From Bacteroidota bacterium (GTDB lineage Bacteria > Bacteroidota > Bacteroidia > Flavobacteriales > Flavobacteriaceae): a stretch of DNA of 64,000 bases. Where the stretch lies: the NCBI GenBank assembly GCA_018267095.1, contig JAFDZC010000018.1, forward strand, positions 186,001-250,000. The letters are read 5' to 3'. Both the position numbers and the translations under genes were made by a program. Below are positions 25,275 to 35,233 of this stretch, piece after piece. The notes beneath the pieces are model-generated. The model was not told where the DNA came from, did no database searches, and worked only from the letters and a program-made list of their open reading frames with translations. Position 1 is the first letter of the stretch. The number at the start of each line of letters is the position of its first letter.

Positions 25275-27719
25275 CTATTCTCGGTAGAAAATCCTCTTGA
25301 CACGTTGCGAGATGCCGGTCAAAATTTCATAAGGAATGGTTTGTAGTTTTTCGGCCAAGCTAATCACCGTCGGGTCTTCGCCAAAAATAATCACTGAATC
25401 ACCTTCAAAGCAACTAATATTGGTTACATCAACCATGAGCATATCCATACAAACACTACCTATAATGGGCGCATGTTGACCGTGAATATTTACATAACCC
25501 ACACCGTTGCCCAAATGGCGCGAAATTCCATCGGCATAACCAATGGGAATCGTGGCAATGACCGACTTTCTTTCAGCAATAAATCGCCGTCCATAACCAA
25601 CGCTTTCGCCGGCTTCGATGGTACGCAATTGCGAGATGATACTTTTGAGCGTGCCCACATTTTCCAAATATGGTTGTTCTTCCGGGTCGTTTGAAATTCC
25701 GTACAACCCAATGCCCAAACGCACCATGTTGTATTGCGCTTTTGGGTAATTGCTGATGCCCGAGGTATTTAGAATATGACGAATCGGTTTGATGGACAAT
25801 TCCTGCATCAAGCGCGAAGACATTTCTTCAAACAAATTAATCTGTGACAAGGCAAATTCGTGGTGAACCAAATCATCGCTCGTGGCCAAATGCGAGAGGA
25901 TACTTTTGACATGAACTATTTTTTGGGCTTTGAGAATAGTAATTAATTCATCAAGTTGCTCTATTTCAAAACCCAAACGATGCATGCCTGTATCGAGTTT
26001 GATGTGGATGGGATAATTTTTGAGTTTTTTCTGCGCCGCAATTTTCAAAAAGGCATTCAGCCCTTTGATGCTGTATATTTCCGGCTCTAAATGATGTTGA
26101 ATAATCGCTTCAAAACTCGTCGTTTCAGGATTCATCACCATAATCGGCAGTTTGATGCCATGATTTTTAAGCGCGATGCCTTCGTCGGCAAAAGCCACAC
26201 CCAAATAATCTACTTTGTGGTGTTCGAGCAATTGGGCAATTTCAAAACCGCCGTTTCCGTAACCAAAAGCTTTGACCATCACCATGAGTTTGGTTCTGGG
26301 TTTGAGTTTGGCTTTGAAGAAATTCAAGTTATGGCTAATGGCGTTGAGGTTAATTTCCAGAACGGTTTCATGCGTTTTTTCTTCAAGAGCGCTGACAATT
26401 TTTTCAAAGTGAAAACTGCGCGCGCCTTTGATCAAAATCGTTTCATGGCCAAAATCGAGTTGGTCAATCTCAGCCAAAAAAGCATCGGTGTTTTTATAAG
26501 TCAGACAGTTCACAAATTTCGATCGATACTTGTGAATCATTTCGCCAATACCAATCACGCGGTTGATTTTATTAGAAATCACCAATTGCGAAACCTTTGA
26601 ATACAGCTCATCGTTGGCCAATCCGCTTTGAAAAATATCCGACAAAATCAGCGTGCGTTTTTTGTGCTGCTTTTGACTTTCCATAAAGTCGAGCGCAATT
26701 TTAAGCGACTGAAAATCTGAGCTGTAACTGTCGTCAATCAGCGTCGAATGGTTGATGCCTTTTTTGACTTTGAGCCGCATCTCAACCGGATACAAAAGTT
26801 CAACGCGACTTTCAATCACTTTTGCATCGTAATTCAGATACAGCATGACCATAATGCATTGAATAGCGTTTTCTACCGATGCGTCGTCTTGAAATGGGAT
26901 TTTAATTTCAAATTCACCTTGAGTCGATTTTATCTTCAGCAATGTTTTGTCGAGCACAGATTTTTTACCAATCAAAACATCGGCTTGTTCGTCTTTGCAA
27001 CTCCACGAAAATCGCTGTACTTTGGGATTGATAAAGGCCTCAACCGATTTGTTTTTGTTGTATATCAGTACTTTGGCGTGGGCAAAAAGTTTAAGTTTTT
27101 CTTTCATTTTCTCGCCAATGTTGGCAAAACCTTCGTCGTGTGCCGAACCAATATTGGTGAGAATCCCAATGGTTGGGCGCACAATTTTTTCAAGGTTTTC
27201 CATTTCGTGCGTGGTAGAAATTCCGGCTTCAAAAATGCCCAAATTGTGTTGCTCGTTGATGGCAATGACTGACAGCGGAACACCCACTTGCGAGTTGTAA
27301 CTTTTCGGGCTTCGAATAATGTTGTAATCAGGGCCGAGCAAAAAGTTGAGCCATTCTTTGACAATGGTTTTTCCGTTGCTACCCGTAATGCCAATCACCG
27401 GAAAATCAAACTGACTGCGATAGCTGGCCGCAAAAGCTTGGAGTGCATCGAGCGTATTTTCGACGATTAAAAAATTGGCTTTTTCAGCTAAACCCTCCGG
27501 AATGTGTGTAACCACAAAATTGCGCACGCCTTTTTCGATGAGTTCATCGATATACAAATGCGCATCGTTGTTCGGGCCGACAATCGCAAAAAACAAAGTT
27601 TGCGCGCTGTTCTGCTGTGAACGGCTGTCAATGGTAATGTTGTCTATGAGAATACTCGGATGATTGCCCACGCGTTTGGCACGAATCATTGGTGCAATAT
27701 TCTTAACAGATAAAACCAA
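25275..27719 (-). CDS. Bifunctional MurF ligase / alanine racemase fusion
   Basis: 814 residues. The N-terminal ~450 residues are a Mur ligase with ATP loop PVIGITGSNGKTIVKEWL and YNSQVGVPLSVI. The C-terminal ~360 residues are a PLP-dependent alanine racemase: PLP-Lys in KLMVMVKAFGYGNGGFEIAQLL, catalytic Tyr region ESVGYGRRFIA, IPIGYADGISRHLGN, and SVCMDMLMVDVT near the end. The fusion couples D-Ala production to addition of D-Ala-D-Ala to UDP-MurNAc-tripeptide. It is a known Bacteroidetes arrangement. One base separates it from the tdk stop, so it is the second gene of that operon. Confidence 0.94.
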   Translation of the reverse strand: MVLSVKNIAPMIRAKRVGNHPSILIDNITIDSRSQQNSAQTLFFAIVGPNNDAHLYIDELIEKGVRNFVVTHIPEGLAEKANFLIVENTLDALQAFAASYRSQFDFPVIGITGSNGKTIVKEWLNFLLGPDYNIIRSPKSYNSQVGVPLSVIAINEQHNLGIFEAGISTTHEMENLEKIVRPTIGILTNIGSAHDEGFANIGEKMKEKLKLFAHAKVLIYNKNKSVEAFINPKVQRFSWSCKDEQADVLIGKKSVLDKTLLKIKSTQGEFEIKIPFQDDASVENAIQCIMVMLYLNYDAKVIESRVELLYPVEMRLKVKKGINHSTLIDDSYSSDFQSLKIALDFMESQKQHKKRTLILSDIFQSGLANDELYSKVSQLVISNKINRVIGIGEMIHKYRSKFVNCLTYKNTDAFLAEIDQLDFGHETILIKGARSFHFEKIVSALEEKTHETVLEINLNAISHNLNFFKAKLKPRTKLMVMVKAFGYGNGGFEIAQLLEHHKVDYLGVAFADEGIALKNHGIKLPIMVMNPETTSFEAIIQHHLEPEIYSIKGLNAFLKIAAQKKLKNYPIHIKLDTGMHRLGFEIEQLDELITILKAQKIVHVKSILSHLATSDDLVHHEFALSQINLFEEMSSRLMQELSIKPIRHILNTSGISNYPKAQYNMVRLGIGLYGISNDPEEQPYLENVGTLKSIISQLRTIEAGESVGYGRRFIAERKSVIATIPIGYADGISRHLGNGVGYVNIHGQHAPIIGSVCMDMLMVDVTNISCFEGDSVIIFGEDPTVISLAEKLQTIPYEILTGISQRVKRIFYRE

Positions 27720-27720
27720 A

Positions 27721-28344
27721 TTACTGTTTGTTTGAAGTTGCTGAATCTTCTTCGTGTTGTTCGTGACCTTTGCGCATTGCCTGATAATAAGCCGCGCGAC
27801 TCAAAGGTTCGTATTCTTCGGTTTCGCCGAGCAAGACTAAACTGTCGTTATCGGTTTTGCGGTAGCTGTAATTGGCGAGGTTTCCGGTGCGCGTACAAAC
27901 CGCATGAACTTTGGTTACATATTCAGCCGTGGCCATCAGGGCAGGCATCGGACCAAATGGATTTCCTTTAAAATCCATATCGAGTCCGGCCACAATCACA
28001 CGGACGCCCGAATTGGCCAAATCGTTGCAAATCTTGACAATTTCATCATCAAAAAATTGCGCCTCATCAATGCCCACGACATCGCAGCCTTGAGCCAAAA
28101 GCGCAATATTGGCCGCTGCCGGAACCGGTGTAGAACGAATTTCATTGCTGTCATGTGAAACCACCATTTCGTCGTGGTAACGCGTATCAATCGCCGGCTT
28201 GAAGATTTCGACCTTTTGTTTGGCAAACTGAGCGCGTTTTAATCGGCGAATCAGTTCTTCGGTTTTACCCGAAAACATCGAGCCGCAGATGACTTCTATC
28301 CATCCAAACTGTTCTTTGTGATTAACGGTATTTTCGAGAAACAT
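27721..28344 (-). CDS. tdk: Thymidine kinase
   Basis: 207 residues. P-loop [19 protein letters not shown] (about residues 22-40), the Mg site [31 protein letters not shown] and the lasso region [16 protein letters not shown]. It salvages thymidine to dTMP. The usual structural zinc site (two CxxC pairs) is degenerate: only one Cys, in [11 protein letters not shown], remains in that stretch. It is the first gene of an operon with murF-alr. Confidence 0.95.
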   Translation of the reverse strand: MFLENTVNHKEQFGWIEVICGSMFSGKTEELIRRLKRAQFAKQKVEIFKPAIDTRYHDEMVVSHDSNEIRSTPVPAAANIALLAQGCDVVGIDEAQFFDDEIVKICNDLANSGVRVIVAGLDMDFKGNPFGPMPALMATAEYVTKVHAVCTRTGNLANYSYRKTDNDSLVLLGETEEYEPLSRAAYYQAMRKGHEQHEEDSATSNKQ

Positions 28345-28540
28345 TTTATATTTTTCTTGCGCTTAAGATGAATAGTTTTTATTACTTTGTGGCGTGATAT
28401 GCCAACCTAAAATTAGTATATTTACACCGCTGTCAAATGTAGAAAATTTTATCCAAGATTGGCTGGCAGTTGACAATTTAATCTCGACCTAACAAACCTG
28501 ACAAATAAAACAACCTTCTTCAAAAAAGGACCCAAAAGTT

Positions 28541-29653
28541 ATGAAAAAACAACTGGAAGCAGAGTTAATCAGCATTGCTCACCGAATTTTAAAACTTAAA
28601 AACAAATCCGAACTTTCTCAACTACATCAAGAAGCTCGTAATCTCTACGAAAAGCTCTCTGTTTTGCGCTTTGCAGAAGAACATTTTGCCGATTTAAAGC
28701 CTACCATTGGCCTGGCAGATATCGAAGAAAAACTTCAAGAAGAAACCATTTTTGAGCCTAAACCTGTAGTGACAGAAGTTGCTCCGGTGGCTTTTGAACC
28801 TGAAGAAGAACCAACGCCAGAACCTGCTTTAGAAGAATCAGAAGCAGCAACCATCGAGCTTTCGGTTGAACAAACCCAAACGACTACCGAAAACGAAACA
28901 GAAGAAACGCCGGAGGTTGAGGCTGAAGTGACCACTGAAGAAGAAATTCACGACGAGACTGAAGAGGAAGCCGAAGAAACCGAGCCGGAAACTTCTGAAG
29001 AAAAAATCGTTTTCCATTTAGAGTCGGATGATCTCGATGAAGAGGTTCAAGACGAATCTTTTGAAGAACAATCCGAAGACCACGATGCGCAAATCGAAGA
29101 AACCATCGGAGATTCTATCGAGGAGCCTGAGACATCTGATGAAGAAACCGCCTTCAAACCCGCTTTTGAATTGACTTTTGACATCAAAGACGGAGAACTG
29201 GCCGAAACCAAACCGGAAACCAAAAGCGCTTCGCAACAAATTACTTTAGACGATTTGCTCGGGCCGAATTATTCTGATCCGGTTTTTGTCAAACCCGAAG
29301 ATTTGGCCAAAGAAACACCGGCAACTGAGCCGTCATCGGTGATTCCGATTAGTCGCAGTTACAATACCGATGCTCCGGTCATTTCGATCAACAAAGAAGG
29401 GCAATCACTCAACGACCGCCTCTCTAAAGGCATCATCATCGGCCTGAACGACCGTATTGCCTTTATGAATCATTTGTTTGCCAACAGCAGCGAAGATTAC
29501 AACCGCGTGCTCTCGCAACTCATGACCTTTAATACGTTTGCCGAAGCCAAAGATTTCATCGACCACATGGTCAAGCCTGATTACAACAATTGGGAAGGCA
29601 AAGACGAATACGCCGAGCGCTTTATGGAAATCGTCGAAAAAAGATTTTCATAA
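28541..29653 (+). CDS. Conserved acidic protein of unknown function
   Basis: 370 residues, no signal peptide. The N-terminal ~65 residues are helical (ISIAHRILKLKNKSELSQLHQEARNLYEKLSVLRFAEEHF). About residues 80-215 are very rich in Glu/Thr/Pro and likely disordered. The C-terminal ~90 residues are ordered: SLNDRLSKGIIIGLNDRIAFMNHLF, then VLSQLMTFNTFAEAKDFIDHMVKPDYNNWEGK. I recall the C-terminal segment as conserved in Bacteroidetes but cannot give a function. It is upstream of rsmI but separated by a terminator. In the 28345-28540 leader a TATATTTA near-box lies around 28422-28429. Confidence 0.7.
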   Translation: MKKQLEAELISIAHRILKLKNKSELSQLHQEARNLYEKLSVLRFAEEHFADLKPTIGLADIEEKLQEETIFEPKPVVTEVAPVAFEPEEEPTPEPALEESEAATIELSVEQTQTTTENETEETPEVEAEVTTEEEIHDETEEEAEETEPETSEEKIVFHLESDDLDEEVQDESFEEQSEDHDAQIEETIGDSIEEPETSDEETAFKPAFELTFDIKDGELAETKPETKSASQQITLDDLLGPNYSDPVFVKPEDLAKETPATEPSSVIPISRSYNTDAPVISINKEGQSLNDRLSKGIIIGLNDRIAFMNHLFANSSEDYNRVLSQLMTFNTFAEAKDFIDHMVKPDYNNWEGKDEYAERFMEIVEKRFS

Positions 29654-29674
29654 GCCCCAAAATAGATACCCGAA

Positions 29675-29716
29675 AAATGCACGAATCATTCACAAAAGTT
29701 CGTGCATTTGTTTTTT
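29675..29716 (+). terminator. Terminator after the acidic protein gene
   Basis: AAATGCACGAA (29675-29685) pairs perfectly with TTCGTGCATTT (29699-29709), followed by GTTTTTT. Confidence 0.87.
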
Positions 29717-29729
29717 AAAACCAGATTTT

Positions 29730-30404
29730 ATGTCCAAACTCTACCTTGTGCCCACGCCGATTGGCAATCTTGAAGACATGACTTTTCGCGCGATTAGGAT
29801 CTTGAAAGAAGCCGATTTGATTTTGGCCGAAGACACGCGCACCAGCGGAAAACTGCTCAAGCATTTTGACATATCCACCCCAATGCACAGCCACCACATG
29901 CACAACGAACACAAAACCGTTGAACAAATTGTGGGGCGATTGCAATCGGGTCAAACCATCGCGCTGATTTCTGATGCGGGCACGCCGGCTATTTCCGATC
30001 CGGGCTTTTTACTCACGCGCGCCTGTGTCGAACAAGGTATTGAAGTTGAGTGTCTGCCGGGCGCTACCGCTTTTGTTCCGGCACTAGTCAACAGCGGACT
30101 TCCGAACGACCGTTTTGTTTTTGAAGGATTTTTGCCCGAAAAGAAAGGGCGACAAACCCGTTATTTGGCACTCGCCGAAGAAACCCGCACCATGATTTTT
30201 TACGTTTCGCCGCATAAACTCGTCAAAACTTTGACTGAAATCGTTCAGTATTTTGGCCCCGACCGTCCGCTTTGCGTTTCGCGCGAGTTGTCTAAATTGC
30301 ACGAAGAAAACCGCCGCGGAACCGCCGCCGAAGTGCTCCAATATTTCCAGGCCAAGCCGCCCAAAGGTGAAATCGTCATGTGTGTGGCCGGCAAAAAAGT
30401 GTAG
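29730..30404 (+). CDS. rsmI: 16S rRNA (cytidine-1402-2'-O)-methyltransferase
   Basis: 224 residues from MSKLYLVPTPIGNLEDMTFRAIRIL, an SAM-dependent tetrapyrrole-methylase-fold enzyme. It has ADLILAEDTRTSGKLLKHF, ALISDAGTPAISDPGF, CLPGATAFVPALVNSGLP and FEGFLPEKKGRQ. It 2'-O-methylates C1402 in the ribosomal P-site region. The ATG at 29730 is the family start; a longer frame would cross the terminator. The palindromic repeat at 30404 begins at the last base of its TAG stop. Confidence 0.96.
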   Translation: MSKLYLVPTPIGNLEDMTFRAIRILKEADLILAEDTRTSGKLLKHFDISTPMHSHHMHNEHKTVEQIVGRLQSGQTIALISDAGTPAISDPGFLLTRACVEQGIEVECLPGATAFVPALVNSGLPNDRFVFEGFLPEKKGRQTRYLALAEETRTMIFYVSPHKLVKTLTEIVQYFGPDRPLCVSRELSKLHEENRRGTAAEVLQYFQAKPPKGEIVMCVAGKKV

Positions 30405-30518
30405 GGCGTGCCCCTGCGGGTCGGGCTGTCCGCACTCGCTTTTCGGGCTGAATCAGCAGCATAGCCGAAACCATTTTCAAGCCCTCAAGAGCTCAAACAA
30501 AGCTTCCATCCCTCACGC
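30404..30518. repeat. Dispersed palindromic repeat, GGGCGTGCCCC type (copy 2)
   Basis: Starts GGGCGTGCCCCTGCGGG on the last base of the rsmI stop codon and ends CATCCCTCACGC at 30518. Both ends match the copy at 1282-1379. An internal hairpin pairs TTTCGGGCT with AGCCGAAA with one bulge. The TATCTT/GGATGCCGCT core of copy 1 is not preserved. It lies between convergent rsmI and ade. Confidence 0.72.
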
Positions 30519-30527
30519 GAGATTTGT

Positions 30528-32150
30528 TTACACAACATCCAATCCGGTAAAGGCAAATTGTTTTCCGCTGAACAAACCTAGGTCTGAAAGTTTCAAATCC
30601 GGAATCACCAGCAAAGCCATAAACGACAAAGTCATAAAAGGTGCGCGCAATCCACTGCCAAGTTCTTTGGCCATCGCGTCAATTTCTTGATACAACCGTC
30701 CGGTTTCCCAGCCGTCTTGATCACTCATGATGCCCGCCACCGGCAAGGCCAATGAAATAATTTTATCACCGTCCACGGCACAAACGCCACCGGTATTGTG
30801 AATCAAAGTATTCACGGCGCGACAAATCTCTTCGTCCGAAGTACCCACCGCTACAATATTGTGACAATCATGCGCCACCGAACTAGCGATGGCGCCTTTT
30901 TTAAGTCCGAAGTTTTTGATAAAAGCCACCGCGGGCGCTGCGTTTTTATAGCGGTTCACGACTGTTATTTTGAGCAAGTCGTTGGCGATATCAATTTCGT
31001 GTTTTCCGGCAACTACTTTTGATTTACAGATGAGTTCGTTGGTAATGAGTTGTCCGTCTAAAGCCTCCATCACCCGAATCGAATCTGAGGTTGCGGCCAG
31101 CGCAAAATCCTCGGGGTTTTTGGCCGAAGTATTAAAGTTATTCGGCGTACTAAAAGCAATCGGTTCAATGAGCGACTTTCCGTGATCAGCGACCAATTTT
31201 CCGTCGATGTAGGTTTGCAACACTTTGAAATGTGTCAAATCTTCCACGACAATAAAATCTGCGGCATCGCCTTGGCGCAACAAACCAACGTTCATGTTGT
31301 AATGCTGCACCGGATTGATGCAAGCCGCCTGCAATATTTGGAACAAATCCATTCCTTTGGCCACCGCGCGGGCGCACAACGCATTGATGTGGCTCACAAT
31401 CAAATCGTCGGGATGTTTGTCATCCGAACAAAACATCATGTTTTCAAAATGCTCGGGCAACAAATCAATGAGCGCCTCAAAGTTCTTGGCTGCACTGCCT
31501 TCGCGCACGAGCACTTTCATGCCGAGTTGCAATTTTTCAAGCGCTTCTTCATAGGTAAAACACTCGTGGTCCGTACTGATGCCGGCGGCAATATATTTCT
31601 GAACCGCTTCGCCACGTAAACCCGGAGCATGGCCGTCAATAGGTTTGTTGAAGTGTTTGGCCCAGGCTATTTTTTGGAGCACTTGCGGGTCGTCAAACAA
31701 AACGCCCGGATAGTTCATCATCTCGGCCAAATAATAGATTTCAGGATGCGCCATAAGTTCTTTGATTCCGTCGGCGTCAATGGTAGCTCCGGCGGTTTCA
31801 AAAGCGGTGGCTGGCACACAAGACGGAGCTCCGAAGTGAAATTTAAGCGGCACTTTTTGTCCGTTTTCAATCATATAATGTACGCCATCGATGCCCAAAA
31901 CATTGGCAATTTCGTGTGGGTCTGAAATCGTGGCCACCGTTCCGTGCAAAACAGCCAATCGGGCAAACTCTGAGGGAACGAGCATCGAACTTTCAATATG
32001 GATGTGCGCATCGACAAAACCCGGTAGAATGTAGTTTTTGACTTCGTGGTTTTGCTCTTGGATAGAGGTTATTTTTCCATTTTCAACCGCAACAACGCCT
32101 GAATAGATGCGGCGCGCGCCAATGTCGACGATTTGTCCTTGAATTTGCAT
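30528..32150 (-). CDS. ade: Adenine deaminase
   Basis: 540 residues from [20 protein letters not shown]. An amidohydrolase converting adenine to hypoxanthine. Visible signatures: metal site [75 protein letters not shown] and [11 protein letters not shown]. The C-terminal domain has [23 protein letters not shown]. The start at 32150 removes a 15-residue extension that lacks family similarity. It is divergent from recJ. Confidence 0.95.
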   Translation of the reverse strand: MQIQGQIVDIGARRIYSGVVAVENGKITSIQEQNHEVKNYILPGFVDAHIHIESSMLVPSEFARLAVLHGTVATISDPHEIANVLGIDGVHYMIENGQKVPLKFHFGAPSCVPATAFETAGATIDADGIKELMAHPEIYYLAEMMNYPGVLFDDPQVLQKIAWAKHFNKPIDGHAPGLRGEAVQKYIAAGISTDHECFTYEEALEKLQLGMKVLVREGSAAKNFEALIDLLPEHFENMMFCSDDKHPDDLIVSHINALCARAVAKGMDLFQILQAACINPVQHYNMNVGLLRQGDAADFIVVEDLTHFKVLQTYIDGKLVADHGKSLIEPIAFSTPNNFNTSAKNPEDFALAATSDSIRVMEALDGQLITNELICKSKVVAGKHEIDIANDLLKITVVNRYKNAAPAVAFIKNFGLKKGAIASSVAHDCHNIVAVGTSDEEICRAVNTLIHNTGGVCAVDGDKIISLALPVAGIMSDQDGWETGRLYQEIDAMAKELGSGLRAPFMTLSFMALLVIPDLKLSDLGLFSGKQFAFTGLDVV

Positions 32151-32229
32151 AAAGAAGAATTTAAGCCGAAGTAACGAATTTTTTTTCAAACTCAATCTCA
32201 GTCGGTGGTGAATCTGCCCGTGTTTTTTC

Positions 32230-32237
32230 TAACTTTG
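32230..32237 (+). promoter_or_regulatory. -7 box of recJ
   Basis: TAACTTTG matches TAnnTTTG, 40 bases before the ATG. No clear -33. Confidence 0.45.
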
Positions 32238-32277
32238 ACCTAACTTTAAAATCATATATCAACCAAACAAATTTTTT

Positions 32278-33969
32278 ATGCGCTGGACTATTCAAAACCC
32301 ACCCGACCCCAAACAAGTTGATGAGCTCAAAGCGGCTCTCCATGTCGACACGATTACTGCAACACTTTTGTTGCAACGCGGCATTCATACCTACGAACAA
32401 GCGCGCGTTTTTTTTAGACCTGATTGGCAGGATTTGCACGATCCGTTTTTGATGAAAGACATGCTTTTGGCCGTGGCTCGCATCGAACAAGCCATTGAAA
32501 ACCAAGAAAATATTTTGGTTTTTGGTGATTACGATGTCGACGGAACCACCGCCGTGGCGCTCATGTCATCCTATCTCAAAACCTTAACACCCAATGTAGC
32601 CACTTATATTCCTGATCGGTATACCGAAGGGTATGGTATTTCATATCAGGGAATTGACTATGCCGATGACAACGGTTGTACGCTCATTATTGCGCTTGAT
32701 TGCGGAATTAAATCAATAGACCATGTGGCTTATGCTTCTGAGCGCAACATCGATTTTATTATTTGCGATCACCATCAGCCCGGTGCCGAAATTCCCAAAG
32801 CGGTGGCGGTTTTAAACCCAAAACAAGAAGATTGCAACTATCCGTACAAAGAACTTTGCGGCTGCGGCGTAGGTTTTAAACTCATTCAAGCCTTAGCACT
32901 ACGACAAGGTGAATTGGTTCAAGAACTCCGACCGTATTTAGATTTGGTAGCCACAGCGATTGCCGCCGATATTGTTCCGATGACCGGCGAGAACCGCATT
33001 TTAGCCAAGTTCGGGTTAGAAGTCATCAATACTTTTCCGCGACCGGGCATTCAGGCCATGACGCAAAATCTAAAAAGAAAAAAACTTTCTATTACCGATG
33101 TGGTTTTTATCATCGCACCCAGAATCAACGCGGCGGGGCGCATCAAACACGGCAATGAAGCGGTAGCCTTACTCACGGAATACAACTTAAGTCAGGCGGA
33201 AATTTTTGCCTCAGAAATAGAAAAGCACAATACCGACCGCAAAGAACTCGATCAGCAAATTACTGCAGAAGCGCTCTTGCAAATCGAAAACCATCAAGAG
33301 CAAAACCGAATGACTACCGTGGTTTATGATCCTTCGTGGCACAAAGGAGTGATTGGCATCGTCGCTTCTCGACTCACCGAAACTTATTATCGTCCAACGA
33401 TTGTCTTTACCCAAAGCGGTGACAAACTGGCCGCCTCGGCGCGCTCGGTCAAAGATTTTGATTTGTATGAGGCGCTCGAGGCTTGCAGCGCGCATTTGGA
33501 ACAATTTGGCGGACATATGTATGCCGCCGGAATGACGTTGCTCGAAGAGAACTATGCAGCTTTTAAAGAAGCCTTTGAACAACAAGTACAAAAGACCATT
33601 TTACCTGAAATGCTCGAACCAGAAATTGAAGTTGATTTGACCATCAACCTAGACGAAATAACACCGAAATTGTATAGAATTCTGCAGCAGTTTGAGCCGT
33701 TTGGACCGCAAAATCGCACACCGGTTTTTTTAACGCGCGGTTTGGTCGACACCGGTTTTGCCAAAAAAATTGGGCAAGATCAAACGCATTTGCGCATAAC
33801 GGTCAAACAAAATAACGGATCCTCGTTTGGTGCGGTTGGTTTTGGACTCGCCGAGAAACTTTCGCTCATTGAAAACAAACAACGCTTTGATGCAGTATAT
33901 TGCATTGAAGAAAATGAATTCAATGGGCAGGTAAGTTTGCAACTGCGTGTCAAAGATATTCGAAATTAA
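32278..33969 (+). CDS. recJ: Single-stranded-DNA-specific exonuclease RecJ
   Basis: 563 residues; 5'-3' ssDNA exonuclease in recombination and mismatch repair. DHH phosphoesterase motifs are clear: VFGDYDVDGTTAVALM, IIALDCGIKSIDHVAYA and FIICDHHQPG. DHHA1 contains IAPRINAAGRIKHGNEAVALL and HKGVIGIVASRL ... SGDKLAASARSVKDFDLYEAL with QFGGHMYAAGMTL. The OB-fold C-terminus has FEPFGPQNRTPVFL. It is followed one base later by the MFS gene, so they are probably cotranscribed. Confidence 0.96.
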   Translation: MRWTIQNPPDPKQVDELKAALHVDTITATLLLQRGIHTYEQARVFFRPDWQDLHDPFLMKDMLLAVARIEQAIENQENILVFGDYDVDGTTAVALMSSYLKTLTPNVATYIPDRYTEGYGISYQGIDYADDNGCTLIIALDCGIKSIDHVAYASERNIDFIICDHHQPGAEIPKAVAVLNPKQEDCNYPYKELCGCGVGFKLIQALALRQGELVQELRPYLDLVATAIAADIVPMTGENRILAKFGLEVINTFPRPGIQAMTQNLKRKKLSITDVVFIIAPRINAAGRIKHGNEAVALLTEYNLSQAEIFASEIEKHNTDRKELDQQITAEALLQIENHQEQNRMTTVVYDPSWHKGVIGIVASRLTETYYRPTIVFTQSGDKLAASARSVKDFDLYEALEACSAHLEQFGGHMYAAGMTLLEENYAAFKEAFEQQVQKTILPEMLEPEIEVDLTINLDEITPKLYRILQQFEPFGPQNRTPVFLTRGLVDTGFAKKIGQDQTHLRITVKQNNGSSFGAVGFGLAEKLSLIENKQRFDAVYCIEENEFNGQVSLQLRVKDIRN

Positions 33970-33970
33970 T

Positions 33971-35233
33971 ATGAGCAAAAACGATCCTTACCAGGCACTT
34001 CGGTATTCGGAATTCAAATATTTTTTACTGATGCGTTTTGCCTTGGTGTTTGCCTGGAGCATGCAATTTGTGGTGATTGAATGGCAGGTGTACAGCTTGA
34101 CCAAAGACCCTCTATCCTTGGGTATTATTGGTCTCATGGAAATTATTCCGGCAGTGAGCATGGCTTTATTTGCCGGACACATCGTTGACCAAAGCGAGAA
34201 AAAAAATCTGTTGGCCAAATGCATTGCCGGTTTTTCTATGATTAGTTTGGGAATGCAGGCCATGACTTTACCCGAGTTTTCAAAATCCTTGTCAGTCAAT
34301 ACTGTTTTATACGCGCTGTATGCTTTGGTGTTTTTGGGCGGATTGGTACGCGCCTTTATTACGCCCACCGTGTTTTCGTTGATGGCTTTGTTGGTTCCGA
34401 AAAAAAACTATCCCAATGCCTCGACTTGGAGCAGTTCTATCTGGCAAATGGCCGCAGTTTCAGGCCCGGCTGTGGGTGGTTTTGCCATTGGTCTGATCGG
34501 AATTCACGGCTCGATGTTTTTGGTTTTGGGCTTTGCTGTTTTTTCGCTTTTATTGCTCACGCGCATTGAAAAGAAACCCATTCTCAACCCCAAAATTGGT
34601 GAACCCATCATGCAAAGTCTTCAAGAAGGCGTGCGTTTTGTCTTTGGGAATAAAACCATTTTGAGCGCTATATCACTCGATATGATTGCGGTGCTTTTTG
34701 GTGGTGCCATGGCCCTTTTACCGGTTTTTGCGCAGGATATTCTCAAGGTGGGTTCAGAAGGATTTGGCATTTTACGCGCAGCACCGGCGGTGGGTTCGTT
34801 CATTACGATGGTACTCGCAGCTTATATTCCGCTCAATAAAAACGCAGGAATCAAATTGCTTGCGGCGGTTTTTCTGTTTGGCGTTTGCATGATTGTTTTC
34901 GGTCTTTCGCGCTGGTTTTGGGTGTCGGTTTTGGCGATGTTTTTCAGCGGAATTTTTGACGGTGTTTCAGTAGTGATTCGTCAAACGATTCTGCAAATAC
35001 AAACGCCCGATCACATGCGCGGACGCGTGGCTTCGGTCAATTCAATTTTTGTAGGATCATCCAACGAATTGGGCGCCTTTGAAAGCGGACTCACGGCCAA
35101 ACTGATGGGCACGATTCCGGCAGTTGTCTTTGGCGGAACGATGACTTTGTTGACGGTCACTTTGACCGGTTGGTTGTCGCCTTCATTCAGAAAGCTGGAC
35201 ATTCACCGCGAAATTGAAAAGCTGGAAGATTAG
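33971..35233 (+). CDS. MFS transporter
   Basis: 420 residues from MSKNDPYQALRYSEFKYFLLMRFALVFAWSMQFVVIEWQVY, about 12 membrane helices. LMEIIPAVSMALFAGHIVDQ contains the DRK-type loop position of the EntS/MFS_3 exporter group, and a second-half motif PDHMRGRVASVNSIFVGSSNELGAFESG is typical of it. The substrate is unknown. The start lies one base after the recJ stop. The 3' end overlaps lpxH (opposite strand) by four bases. Confidence 0.85.
   Translation: MSKNDPYQALRYSEFKYFLLMRFALVFAWSMQFVVIEWQVYSLTKDPLSLGIIGLMEIIPAVSMALFAGHIVDQSEKKNLLAKCIAGFSMISLGMQAMTLPEFSKSLSVNTVLYALYALVFLGGLVRAFITPTVFSLMALLVPKKNYPNASTWSSSIWQMAAVSGPAVGGFAIGLIGIHGSMFLVLGFAVFSLLLLTRIEKKPILNPKIGEPIMQSLQEGVRFVFGNKTILSAISLDMIAVLFGGAMALLPVFAQDILKVGSEGFGILRAAPAVGSFITMVLAAYIPLNKNAGIKLLAAVFLFGVCMIVFGLSRWFWVSVLAMFFSGIFDGVSVVIRQTILQIQTPDHMRGRVASVNSIFVGSSNELGAFESGLTAKLMGTIPAVVFGGTMTLLTVTLTGWLSPSFRKLDIHREIEKLED

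Noticed and set aside
29538..29729. Upstream extension of rsmI by 64 codons
   Set aside because: It crosses the 3' end of the acidic protein gene and a strong terminator and has no family similarity.
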